A stretch of 39,579 nucleotides of DNA, taken from Bacillus thermozeamaize (GTDB taxonomy: Bacteria; Bacillota; Bacilli; ZCTH02-B2). Shown here piece by piece: positions 7,832 to 14,873 of the stretch (position 1 is its first letter; the number at the start of each line of letters is the position of its first letter). The translations under genes were made by a program, and so were the position numbers. The stretch spans positions 1 to 39,579 of the forward strand of contig LZRT01000009.1 of the NCBI GenBank assembly GCA_002159075.1, read 5' to 3'. The notes under the pieces are model-generated. The model had not been told where the DNA came from, ran no database searches, and was given only the letters and a program-made list of their open reading frames with translations.

Positions 7832-7855
7832 ATTAAACCGACCGTTCGGTTTAAT
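7832..7855. promoter_or_regulatory. TetR-type operator upstream of the MFS remnant
   Basis: ATTAAACCGA-CCGT-TCGGTTTAAT, perfect 10-bp arms, 13 nt upstream of the remnant's start codon. The core resembles sites of drug-efflux TetR repressors. No tetR gene lies next to it, and it does not match the 6421 operator, so it is orphaned here. Confidence 0.75.
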
Positions 7856-7944
7856 CATAGCTCATCCGGATTGATTTTGTAATCTTTAAAGTCCAGCGTC
7901 GTAAATAAATGACGCACATGGCGATGAATGAGCCAACAGACAAC

Positions 7945-8003
7945 AAAAAAGCGGCGGGCCGGGAAGGGGACATCCCCTCTGACACATGTTTCCCGGTCGC
8001 CGC
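7945..8003 (-). terminator. Terminator after doxX
   Basis: On the minus strand, GCGGCGACCGGGAA and TTCCCGGCCCGCCGC form a long stem with an inner GGGGATGTCCCC hairpin, ending in TTTTTT. Confidence 0.8.
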
Positions 8004-8026
8004 TGCATGATACGGATTTGCACGGC

Positions 8027-8407
8027 TTAGACGGTCCAGGACCAATCCGAAATGGCCAGCATCATCAAGGCTGCTGCAGCCAAGGCCACATTTTTCGTGA
8101 ACTGTGTCATTTCTCCCATTTTTGCCGTCTGGTCGTCAACCGTCCAGAAATTATGAATGGAAAAGGCGGCAACGACCAGAAAAATGGCTAACAATAGAAG
8201 GCCGATCTGCGTCCAGAATCCTGTGAGGATACTGAGCCCTCCGGCCAGCAACATCAAACCGGTGATCGCCACGGCAGCCCCTGAAGCAGGAATTCCCTTG
8301 TAGGAAGCATACTGTTTCATGTTTTGGAACTGGATGAAATGCATGAGTCCCGAATACAGGAAATAGATGCCAAATACGGCCCGGCCAACAAGCCACAACC
8401 ATTCCAT
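8027..8407 (-). CDS. DoxX family membrane protein
   Basis: A 126-residue protein with four hydrophobic helices (about 5-20, 45-62, 66-84 and 105-121) and the DoxX family opening WLVGRAVFGIYFLYSGLMHF. DoxX-like proteins are small quinone-associated or redox-associated membrane proteins; the specific role of this subgroup is unknown. The ATG at 8407 follows AAGGAGGGTGGGAAA. It has its own strong terminator and no co-oriented partner nearby, so it is probably a single-gene unit. Confidence 0.85.
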   Translation of the reverse strand: MEWLWLVGRAVFGIYFLYSGLMHFIQFQNMKQYASYKGIPASGAAVAITGLMLLAGGLSILTGFWTQIGLLLLAIFLVVAAFSIHNFWTVDDQTAKMGEMTQFTKNVALAAAALMMLAISDWSWTV

Positions 8408-8620
8408 TTTCCCACCCTCCTTTCTTGATCTCTTCAGTAAACATCCATATTTGTTGCTCTTTTGTTTTAGAACCGTGTGCGTGTGCTTGGCTTTCTTAAA
8501 TATAGTTTATTTATTATAGTAACTTAAAGGGAAAGGGTTGATTTGTCAAGCGGAATTGGCATCTGAACGCTCTGCGGCTTTTCCGGCGCCGAGTCATCAC
8601 GACCTGGAGATATGGAGATA

Positions 8621-8629
8621 TGGTATAAT
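8621..8629 (+). promoter_or_regulatory. Extended -10 promoter for the sirtuin gene
   Basis: TGG-TATAAT, a perfect -10 hexamer with the TGn extension. The -35 region at 17-18 nt is poor, as is common for extended -10 promoters. It lies 71 nt before the start codon. Confidence 0.6.
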
Positions 8630-8699
8630 GACAGAAAATCATTTCTTTACAGCAAGTGAACACTCTGGGAAGGTGTGACATATTGCGAGGTGATGCAAG

Positions 8700-9437
8700 G
8701 TGTCCCTGAATCAGGAACCGATCAGTCAACTGGCAAAGTGGATAAAAGAGGCGCAGTACATGGTGGTTTTTACAGGCGCGGGCGCCAGCACGGAGTCCGG
8801 ACTGCCCGATTTTCGCTCGCAGCGGGGGTTGTGGAAGAAGGTGCCGGAGCGAATCGCTTCGGTGGAGACATTAATGAACAACCCAGACGAATTTTTTGAA
8901 TTTTACAAGGAGCGGTTTGAGAGCTTCAAGGATGTCCAGCCGAACCGCGTGCACCACATCCTGGCCAAGTGGGAGCATGAGGGTCGGGTAAAGATGGTGA
9001 TCACGCAAAATGTGGATGGCCTGCATCAAAAAGCCGGTTCCCGGCAGGTGGCTGAGCTGCACGGCAGCAATGCGCAGGTCCGTTGCCAGGCTTGTGGAAA
9101 AATGTACGATCGTTCCGAGTTTCACAAGCGTTACTGTTCTGATTGCGGCGGGATGCTGCGGCCCAATGTGGTGCTTTTCGGCGAGCCGCTTCCGATGAGC
9201 GAATGGATGAGGGCGCAACACGCGACGGAGAAGGCCGATCTGTTTCTGGTGATCGGATCTTCCCTGCAGGTTTATCCGGCGGCAGGGCTGCCTGAGCAGG
9301 CGGCGCGGCGTGGAGCCAGGCTGGCGATTATCAATCAGGAGCCGACTGGATTGGATGACCTGGCCGGAGTGGTCTGCCACGAAAAAGCGGGAGATGTTTT
9401 GGAGCGGGTGGATGGCTTGCTGCGCGAAGGATCATAA
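8700..9437 (+). CDS. NAD-dependent protein deacylase, sirtuin (SIR2) family
   Basis: A 245-residue sirtuin that removes acyl groups from lysines with consumption of NAD+. Visible motifs are GAGAS at 26-30 and GLPDFRS (NAD binding), TQNVDGLH at 102-109, catalytic H121 in ELHGS, the Cys4 zinc site C129, C132, C146 and C149, and GSSLQVYPAA (187-195). The start is GTG at 8700, supported by GAGGTG 7 nt upstream; there is no in-frame ATG nearby. B. subtilis has one such protein (SrtN), which acts on acetyl-CoA synthetase; that target here is inference. Confidence 0.95.
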   Translation: MSLNQEPISQLAKWIKEAQYMVVFTGAGASTESGLPDFRSQRGLWKKVPERIASVETLMNNPDEFFEFYKERFESFKDVQPNRVHHILAKWEHEGRVKMVITQNVDGLHQKAGSRQVAELHGSNAQVRCQACGKMYDRSEFHKRYCSDCGGMLRPNVVLFGEPLPMSEWMRAQHATEKADLFLVIGSSLQVYPAAGLPEQAARRGARLAIINQEPTGLDDLAGVVCHEKAGDVLERVDGLLREGS

Positions 9438-9481
9438 ATGCTTTGTCAAAAATGAATGCATTGTCATAAATGCTATGCACA

Positions 9482-9505
9482 AAAAAAGCCCTTTTCCTGC
9501 AGGGC
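9482..9505 (-). terminator. Terminator for the small zinc-ribbon gene
   Basis: On the minus strand, GCCC and GGGC form a short stem around a 10-nt loop, followed by TTTTTTT. It lies 30 nt after the stop codon at 9535. Confidence 0.55.
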
Positions 9506-9534
9506 ATAGGGCGTAGGGATATGGTTTATTGCGT

Positions 9535-9675
9535 TTAATCTGTATGATCATTCATGCAGTGTTCACACTCGTACATGACACCTTCACGTTGCTGCGGCGC
9601 TGCCGTTCCGCAAACCACGCAAGTGCTAAGCGTCTGTTCGTCGCCGATTGGCTGCTGGATGGTGATTCCCGTCAT
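9535..9675 (-). CDS. Small zinc-ribbon protein, 46 residues (YhfH-like)
   Basis: A very short gene. The protein starts MTGITIQQPIGDEQ and contains two CxxC pairs, C19-V-V-C22 and C37-E-H-C40, spaced as in a zinc ribbon, ending MNDHTD. The general plan (about 46 residues, CxxCG, then CxxC near the C-terminus) resembles YhfH of bacilli, whose function is unknown. Support is good for its size: GGAGGG lies 9 nt before the ATG, a near-consensus promoter lies 32 nt upstream, and a terminator follows. It converges on the sirtuin gene. Confidence 0.75.
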   Translation of the reverse strand: MTGITIQQPIGDEQTLSTCVVCGTAAPQQREGVMYECEHCMNDHTD

Positions 9676-9707
9676 CTCGAATCCCTCCGGGTACTTTTGT
9701 TGGTTTC

Positions 9708-9736
9708 ATTGTAATATAACAACAGTAAAAAATCAA
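9708..9736 (-). promoter_or_regulatory. SigA promoter of the small zinc-ribbon gene
   Basis: On the minus strand, TTGATT (9736-9731), exactly 17 nt, TACAAT (9713-9708). Confidence 0.75.
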
Positions 9737-9821
9737 CACTTGTATTGATACAGATGTGAAAAAATCATGTGCCCTTTTTTTGAACATTGATTCCAGAATC
9801 AACAAACTTTGATCCTTCCAT

Positions 9822-9861
9822 TTGGCATTTTGACATGGATTGGTTATATTTTTGCTATATT
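9822..9861 (+). promoter_or_regulatory. Promoter of the trpEG leader
   Basis: Two overlapping solutions exist: TTGGCA (9822-9827), 17 nt, TATATT (9845-9850); or TTGACA (9830-9835) with an extended TGC-TATATT (9856-9861) at 20 nt. The first has better spacing. Either starts RNA 20-35 nt before the NAG repeats. Confidence 0.65.
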
Positions 9862-9885
9862 CATCTCACGTTGATCATCGTTGGA

Positions 9886-9938
9886 CAGCCGAGTCGAGTT
9901 GAGCAGAGCGGAGCAGAGGTGAGCGGAGAAGAGCAAAG
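9886..9938 (+). promoter_or_regulatory. TRAP-binding site: 11 NAG triplets in 5-nt register
   Basis: Nine GAG triplets start at 9891, 9896, 9901, 9906, 9911, 9916, 9921, 9926 and 9931, each separated by exactly 2 nt. They are flanked in the same register by CAG (9886) and AAG (9936). This is the RNA signature bound by the 11-subunit tryptophan-activated protein TRAP (MtrB) of bacilli. It lies in the 5' leader of the fused trpEG gene, so tryptophan-dependent repression is expected. mtrB itself is not in the window. Confidence 0.93.
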
Positions 9939-9989
9939 GTTTTGACGCATGGTCAGCCATCCATTCCTCTTTCTTCTCACTTATCCGAA

Positions 9990-10024
9990 GCTCCCCTCTG
10001 TATACCAAAACGTATACGAGGAGG
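9990..10024 (+). promoter_or_regulatory. Shine-Dalgarno-sequestering hairpin of trpEG
   Basis: GTATAC-CAAAAC-GTATAC (10000-10017) is a perfect hairpin. Its base is extended by CTCC..CCTC (9991-9998), which can pair with the GAGGAG of the ribosome site (10018-10023) just before the ATG at 10031. The same pyrimidine segment, GCTCCCCTCTG (9990-10000), is complementary with one mismatch to CAGAGGTGAGC (9914-9924) inside the TRAP site. TRAP binding should therefore free it to block the ribosome site, as known for B. subtilis trpE. Confidence 0.8.
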
Positions 10025-10030
10025 AACGCC

Positions 10031-12226
10031 ATGTACGATTTTTTCATGCTTGCATCCGAGCAGGAGGATAAGGTTTACCACACCCCTTCCGGTGTCACCG
10101 TCCACAGGCGGTTGCACAAAGATACGAGCCCCGTGGTAATTGAGCAGTTGGTGGAACGCCTGGATCATGACAAAGGCGCCTTGTTTTCCAGCGGCATGGA
10201 ATATACCGGACGTTATACGCGCTGGGACGTCGGGTTCGTCAATCCGCCGCTGGAGGTCGTATCCCGCGAGAGAACGGTGGCCATTCGGGCGCTCAATCGC
10301 CGGGGAGCCATCTTGCTGCCTGTTCTCCAAAGATGTTTGGATCACGAACCGGCCGTGGCGGAGGTCCGGAACGAGCAGGAACAATTGACGGTCATCATCC
10401 GTCCAAAGCCGGCGGTGATCATTGAGGAAGAACGGACGAAGCAGCCGTCCGTTTTCAGTGTAATCCGCGCCATCCAAAAAGCGTTTTACTCCGAGGAAGA
10501 CACGTTTTTGGGATTATATGGCGCTTTCGGCTATGACCTCATCTTTCAATTCGAATCCCTTGAACCGTTGAAACCGAGGCCTGAGGATCATGTGGACATG
10601 CATCTTTTCTTGCCCGATGAGATTTTTGTTGTCGACCGGAAAACCAACCAGGCTTTCCGGATCGCGTATGATTTCGTAATCGGCGAGAAGTCCACCGAGG
10701 GCTTGCCGCGTGAAGGAACATCCAAGCCGCATGCGCCAAAGCGGCCGGACGGGCAAAACATTCCGGCCTACCGGAAAGGATATTACGCAAGCTTGGTGCG
10801 TCAGGCGATGCCGTCATTTTATCAAGGCGACCTGTTCGAAGTGGTTCCTTCCCAGGTCATCTGCCGCCCTTGTGATTTGAAACCGTCTGAGGTCTTCAAG
10901 AATCTGAACCGGATGAATCCGAGCCCGTACGGATTTTTCATTTACCTCGGGAATCAGCATCTGGTAGGGGCTTCACCGGAAATGTATGTGCGGGTGGTGG
11001 GCCGTCAACTTGAAACCTGCCCGATATCCGGCACCATTAAGAGGGGAAACAACGCGTTGGAAGACGCCGAGAACATCAAGCAGCTTCTGAACTCGGCCAA
11101 AGACGAGGCGGAACTGACGATGTGCACCGACGTCGACCGCAACGACAAATCCCGCATCTGTGTGCCCGGGTCGGTGCAAGTGATCGGAAGGCGCGAAATC
11201 GAGCGGTATTCGCGGTTGTTTCACACGGTGGACCACATTGTCGGGGAATTGGCCCCCGGATTTGATGCCCTAGATGCCTTTATGACCCACATGTGGGCGG
11301 TGACCGTCACGGGGGCGCCGAAGCTTGAGGCGATGCGCTGGCTGGAAGCGCATGAGGAGACACCGCGGGGATGGTACGGCGGCGCGATTGGATGGCTGAA
11401 TTTTAATGGCAACATGAACACCGGACTGACGTTGCGGACCGTCAAGCTGGCCAACGGCATCGCGGAAATGCGGGTGGGCGCGACGCTGTTGCATGCCTCC
11501 GATCCCGAAGCCGAAGAGGAAGAGACGCTTGTCAAGGTGGCCGCTCTCATGCGGGCGCTGGAGGCTCCCGGGGAAGAAGAAAAAGGACAGACGTACCGCA
11601 CGCGCTCCGGCGAGGGAAAACGGGTGCTGCTGGTGGATCATGAAGATTCGTTTGTCCACACGTTGGCCAATTATTTCAAGCAGACGGGCGCCGATGTCTT
11701 GACGGTGCGTTCGGAGGCGGCGCGGCGGATGATTGCCGAGGATCCTTCGTATGATTTGATCGTGTTGTCGCCGGGGCCGGGAAAGCCGGAACGTTTTCAG
11801 ATGGATGAAACCATTGCCTTGTGCCTTTCGCGTCATCTGCCGATTTTCGGCATATGCCTGGGTTTCCAAGGCCTGGCGGAGTACTTTGGAGCCCGGCTGG
11901 ATGTGCTGCCGAAGCCGGCCCATGGCGAAAAATCCGTGATTCGCATTTTGAAAAACGACACGCTTTTTGCCGGCATGGGTGAATCCATGACGGTCGGGCG
12001 CTACCACTCGCTTTATGTGCGGAATCTGCCGCCGTCCCTGATCTTGCTGGCGGAGACCGCGGACGGCATTCCCATGGCTTTTCGCCATCGTCAACTTCCG
12101 GTGTATGCCGTGCAGTTTCATCCCGAATCTGTCTTGAGCCTGGCCGATGACGGCGGGATGAGGCTGATTGACAATCTCTTGATGCATTTGCCGAAACATG
12201 CGCAAGATCTGAAGATGGGGACGTGA
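10031..12226 (+). CDS. trpEG: Anthranilate synthase, TrpE and TrpG fused in one chain
   Basis: A 731-residue enzyme making anthranilate from chorismate and glutamine, the first committed step of tryptophan synthesis. Residues about 1-515 are the TrpE chorismate part (GRYTRWDVGFVNPPLE, DLFEVVPSQ, ETCPISGTIKRG, CTDVDRNDKSR, TVTGAPKLEAM, YGGAIGW). A short linker leads to the TrpG glutaminase (532-725), with LLVDHEDSFVHTLANYF, nucleophile C609 in GICLGFQG, and H697/E699 in QFHPES. The whole length is close to that of rhizobial TrpE(G) proteins of about 729 residues, whereas most Bacillales encode TrpE and TrpG separately. No other trp gene follows; a metallo-hydrolase starts 3 nt after the stop. 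Control is by the TRAP leader upstream. Confidence 0.95.
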   Translation: MYDFFMLASEQEDKVYHTPSGVTVHRRLHKDTSPVVIEQLVERLDHDKGALFSSGMEYTGRYTRWDVGFVNPPLEVVSRERTVAIRALNRRGAILLPVLQRCLDHEPAVAEVRNEQEQLTVIIRPKPAVIIEEERTKQPSVFSVIRAIQKAFYSEEDTFLGLYGAFGYDLIFQFESLEPLKPRPEDHVDMHLFLPDEIFVVDRKTNQAFRIAYDFVIGEKSTEGLPREGTSKPHAPKRPDGQNIPAYRKGYYASLVRQAMPSFYQGDLFEVVPSQVICRPCDLKPSEVFKNLNRMNPSPYGFFIYLGNQHLVGASPEMYVRVVGRQLETCPISGTIKRGNNALEDAENIKQLLNSAKDEAELTMCTDVDRNDKSRICVPGSVQVIGRREIERYSRLFHTVDHIVGELAPGFDALDAFMTHMWAVTVTGAPKLEAMRWLEAHEETPRGWYGGAIGWLNFNGNMNTGLTLRTVKLANGIAEMRVGATLLHASDPEAEEEETLVKVAALMRALEAPGEEEKGQTYRTRSGEGKRVLLVDHEDSFVHTLANYFKQTGADVLTVRSEAARRMIAEDPSYDLIVLSPGPGKPERFQMDETIALCLSRHLPIFGICLGFQGLAEYFGARLDVLPKPAHGEKSVIRILKNDTLFAGMGESMTVGRYHSLYVRNLPPSLILLAETADGIPMAFRHRQLPVYAVQFHPESVLSLADDGGMRLIDNLLMHLPKHAQDLKMGT

Positions 12227-12229
12227 AAA

Positions 12230-12973
12230 ATGAAGGTGACGATCGTCGGCATTTGGGGGGCTTATCCGGAGGCGGGGGCAGCCACCACTTCTTTTTTGCT
12301 GGAAGAGGATGGATTTTGCCTGCTTGTCGAATGCGGAAGCGGCGTCTTGTCCCAGGTGCAGCAATATGCGGCTTTGTCTGAACTGGATGCCGTGGTGCTC
12401 ACGCACTATCATCACGACCATGCGGCGGATCTGGGGTGTCTCCAGTATGGGATGATGATCCAAACGCTGATGGGTCATCGCCACAAGCCGCTGCCCATCT
12501 ACGGACATGCGGAGGACAAAAAGCAGTTTGCACGCCTGACGTATGGAAAGGCTCCCTTTACCGTGGGGATGGCCCTGTCGGACGGGGAGACCAAGCCGAT
12601 TGGCCCTTGGCGGGTCAGCGCATGCGCGACCATGCATGAGGCCTATTGTCTGGCGCTGAAATTTCAGACCCCGTCCGGCAAAACGCTGGTGTATACCGGA
12701 GATACGGGATGGAGCCAGGCGGTGGTGGATTTTTCGCAAGGAGCGGATTTGCTGATCAGCGAAGCGACGCTGTTTGATGAGCAAAAGGGGCAGGCGCCAG
12801 GACACCTGACCGCCGGCCAGGCGGGAGAGCTGGCGGCAAATGCGGAGGCCGGACGGCTTTTGTTGATACACTTTTCCCACGCCGGCGATTTGGAAAAACT
12901 GCGCAGGCAGGCGCAAAGGCCATATGGGGGGCTGACAGAACTGGCGCAGCCCGGAATGACCATTCTGTTGTAA
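12230..12973 (+). CDS. MBL-fold metallo-hydrolase, RNase Z-like (YhfI type)
   Basis: A 247-residue metallo-beta-lactamase-fold protein. The metal motif is TH59-x-H61-x-D63-H64. Further likely ligands are H in ATMHEA, D in YTGDTGW and H in IHFSH, the arrangement of RNase Z/YhfI-like phosphodiesterases. It lacks the exosite insertion of a true tRNase Z, so it is probably a small-molecule or nucleotide esterase; the substrate is unknown. It begins 3 nt after trpEG, and a terminator follows it, so the two are co-transcribed and it too should respond to the trpEG promoter. Confidence 0.85.
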   Translation: MKVTIVGIWGAYPEAGAATTSFLLEEDGFCLLVECGSGVLSQVQQYAALSELDAVVLTHYHHDHAADLGCLQYGMMIQTLMGHRHKPLPIYGHAEDKKQFARLTYGKAPFTVGMALSDGETKPIGPWRVSACATMHEAYCLALKFQTPSGKTLVYTGDTGWSQAVVDFSQGADLLISEATLFDEQKGQAPGHLTAGQAGELAANAEAGRLLLIHFSHAGDLEKLRRQAQRPYGGLTELAQPGMTILL

Positions 12974-12979
12974 CACACA

Positions 12980-13020
12980 AACAGGCGGGTCCCGCATGGG
13001 AGCATGCCCGCCTGTTTTTG
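12980..13020. terminator. Bidirectional terminator between the MBL hydrolase and kamA
   Basis: AACAGGCGGG and CCCGCCTGTT, perfect 10-bp arms with an inner GCATG/CATGC, flanked by a T-run on the plus strand. Confidence 0.85.
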
Positions 13021-13021
13021 T

Positions 13022-14224
13022 TTAAACGGTTACCTTGTCCTTGCTTGCCGTACGCTTTTGGGGGATGTCGCTCAACTGGTTGACGGAAACGATATCGCCG
13101 CGTTTTTTCTCCGGCTTCTTCCAGTACTTCTCATTGCCCGGCAGATCGTCAAACCAAGCGGCGTCTTTCGGACAATCCAGGACCATAAATTTTCCGTATT
13201 CGCCGTCCCGGGACTGGTGGTATTTGAGATAGGCTTTGCCGTTTTCGATGGCCAGGATTTCGATTTTACCCGATGTGTGGCTCATCACGAGACGGACCCG
13301 TTTGCCGAGGCCGGATGTTTTCGCCTTGGCCTCTTCCACGATCCGGTAAACCTCTTCCAGAGTGAGGACAAAATCGCGATTGCCGCGCACCGGGCGGTTG
13401 ACAAAGAAATAATAAGGCGTGACTCCGGCCCAGGAAAGCTCGTCGAGCAGCCTTGCCAAGACGTCGGGATCGTCATTGATTCCCTTCAGCACCGGGGTCT
13501 GGTTGACGACGATGGCGCCTGCGTCGTGCAGCGCCTGAAAAGCTTTCCGCGCTTCCGGCGTGATTTCCCGCGGATGGTTGACATGTGCCATGATATAGAT
13601 GCGTTTTTCCGGTGTGGAGTGTTCGCGGATGGCCTGAAGCAGTTCTTCGTCTTCGTAGATCCGCATGGGATTGAAGACAGGCAGTTTGGAACCGATGCGG
13701 ATGATTTGGACGTGATCGATGGCACGGAGTCTTTCCAGAATCATGCGGATTTTTGCGGTGGCCAGGATCAGGGGATCGCCGCCGGTGAGGAGGACGTTGT
13801 TGATTTCAGGGTGTTCACTGATATATTTCAGGCCGGGTTCGACATCTGACATCGCTTCCTTGACATCCTGACGAAAGAGGCGTTTGCGGAAACAGTACCG
13901 GCAATAGGCGCCGCATACTTCAGAGACGATGAGAAGCGCCGTGGTTTGATACTTGTGTTGGCATCCCGGAACCACATAGTTGGTATCTTCATCCGATGCG
14001 TCCCACCGCCCGTAGTCATCCAGCTCGGCCTCATTGGGAATGACCAATTTGCGAATGGGATCGTTTGGATCGTCCCAGTTGATGAGATTGAGGTAGTATT
14101 CATTGACACGAAAGACAAACTTTTCTGTAATGGGCTTGAGTTTTTCGCGTTCTGCTTCCGGAAGTTGCGTGATCTTGTCGATGCTCGTAATGTACCTTGG
14201 TTGTGCCATTACGATACCATTCAC
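13022..14224 (-). CDS. KamA family radical SAM protein (lysine 2,3-aminomutase-like)
   Basis: A 400-residue radical SAM enzyme. The 4Fe-4S cluster motif is C104-x3-C108-x2-C111 (CGAYCRYCF). LLTGGDPLIL binds SAM. The likely PLP lysine is K320 in SHTSGKIEI, where classical aminomutases have a glycine-rich GGGK-type motif. The family moves an amino group between carbons of lysine or a related amino acid using PLP and SAM. At 400 residues it is shorter than B. subtilis KamA (about 470), so the substrate may not be free lysine. The ATG at 14224 follows AGGAAGG; an ATG at 14209 is an alternative. Confidence 0.88.
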   Translation of the reverse strand: MNGIVMAQPRYITSIDKITQLPEAEREKLKPITEKFVFRVNEYYLNLINWDDPNDPIRKLVIPNEAELDDYGRWDASDEDTNYVVPGCQHKYQTTALLIVSEVCGAYCRYCFRKRLFRQDVKEAMSDVEPGLKYISEHPEINNVLLTGGDPLILATAKIRMILERLRAIDHVQIIRIGSKLPVFNPMRIYEDEELLQAIREHSTPEKRIYIMAHVNHPREITPEARKAFQALHDAGAIVVNQTPVLKGINDDPDVLARLLDELSWAGVTPYYFFVNRPVRGNRDFVLTLEEVYRIVEEAKAKTSGLGKRVRLVMSHTSGKIEILAIENGKAYLKYHQSRDGEYGKFMVLDCPKDAAWFDDLPGNEKYWKKPEKKRGDIVSVNQLSDIPQKRTASKDKVTV

Positions 14225-14257
14225 CCCTTCCTGAACAGATTATGTTAACCCACTCTA

Positions 14258-14287
14258 AGTATACCATACTTTTAGCAGAACGGTCAC
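14258..14287 (-). promoter_or_regulatory. Promoter of the kamA-like gene
   Basis: On the minus strand, GTGACC (14287-14282), 18 nt, then TATACT (14263-14258) with the TGG extension. Confidence 0.55.
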
Positions 14288-14387
14288 GCCCGTAAGATGC
14301 GATGGTGGCGAATTGTGATAAGATGTAATGAAGAAATAGTGAAGAAATGATGAATGGAGAAATGGCGACAGAAGGGGTGAGGAATGT

Positions 14388-14873
14388 TTGGTTCGTGACC
14401 CGAGAGAACGGATACATCCCAAGGCACTGACGGTATGGCGCTTGTCCGGGGCCATTGCGGTGGCCGCTCTGGCCGTCCTGTTGGCTGCGGCGGCATTTGT
14501 GGCGGAGCATGTCTTATTTTATCAAGTGCCCCTTTATCTCTATTTGCCGGTTTTGTTTTTGCTGATTGTGCTGGGCGTCTTGTTCATTTTCGCATTGCCA
14601 TCCATCCGCTGGCGCCGCTGGCGGTATGAGGTGCGGGAGAAGGAGATTGAGATTCAGCATGGGATTTGGATCATCAAGCGAACACTGATCCCGATGGCCC
14701 GGGTGCAGCATGTGGATACGCGCCAAGGCCCGCTCTTGCGCGCCTTTGGGTTGGCCAGTGTGGACATTTCGACGGCTGCGGGCGCACATGAGATACCGGC
14801 GCTGGGTCTGGATGCGGCGGATGAACTTCGCAACCGGATTGCCGAGCTGGCAGGTGTGGCGGATGACATCTGA
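14388..14873 (+). CDS. ydbS: PH domain-containing membrane protein (YdbS-like)
   Basis: A 161-residue protein with two N-terminal membrane helices (about 20-42 and 48-70) followed by one bacterial PH-like domain (bPH2, about 78-155: YEVREKEIEIQHGIWIIKRT, IPMARVQHVDTRQGPLLRAF). This is the YdbS plan. It begins with TTG at 14388, 5 nt after GGTGAGG; no suitable ATG exists in frame. It overlaps ydbT by 11 nt and works with it; in B. subtilis the pair is linked to resistance against antimicrobial peptides of competing bacilli. Confidence 0.85.
   Translation: MVRDPRERIHPKALTVWRLSGAIAVAALAVLLAAAAFVAEHVLFYQVPLYLYLPVLFLLIVLGVLFIFALPSIRWRRWRYEVREKEIEIQHGIWIIKRTLIPMARVQHVDTRQGPLLRAFGLASVDISTAAGAHEIPALGLDAADELRNRIAELAGVADDI

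Noticed and set aside
8470-8560. doxX promoter with TTGACA and TATAAT on the minus strand
   Set aside because: Both hexamers occur, but about 25 nt apart, too far for SigA; no good alternative pairing found.
9891-9933. Simple GAG microsatellite or CRISPR-like array
   Set aside because: Strict 3+2 spacing, position in a trp leader and competing hairpins fit a TRAP site. The units are far too short for CRISPR.
11270-12997. 575-codon open frame on the minus strand
   Set aside because: It is antisense to trpEG and the MBL gene, whose motifs are complete; the antisense protein is rich in Arg, Gln and His with no domain. GC-rich codon bias opens this frame.
13004-13849. 281-codon plus-strand frame opposite the kamA-like gene
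   Set aside because: The minus-strand protein carries the intact radical SAM motif; this one is its shadow.
14328-14366. Repeats of GAAGAAAT before ydbS
   Set aside because: Short, imperfect and purine-rich; probably just leader composition near the ribosome site.
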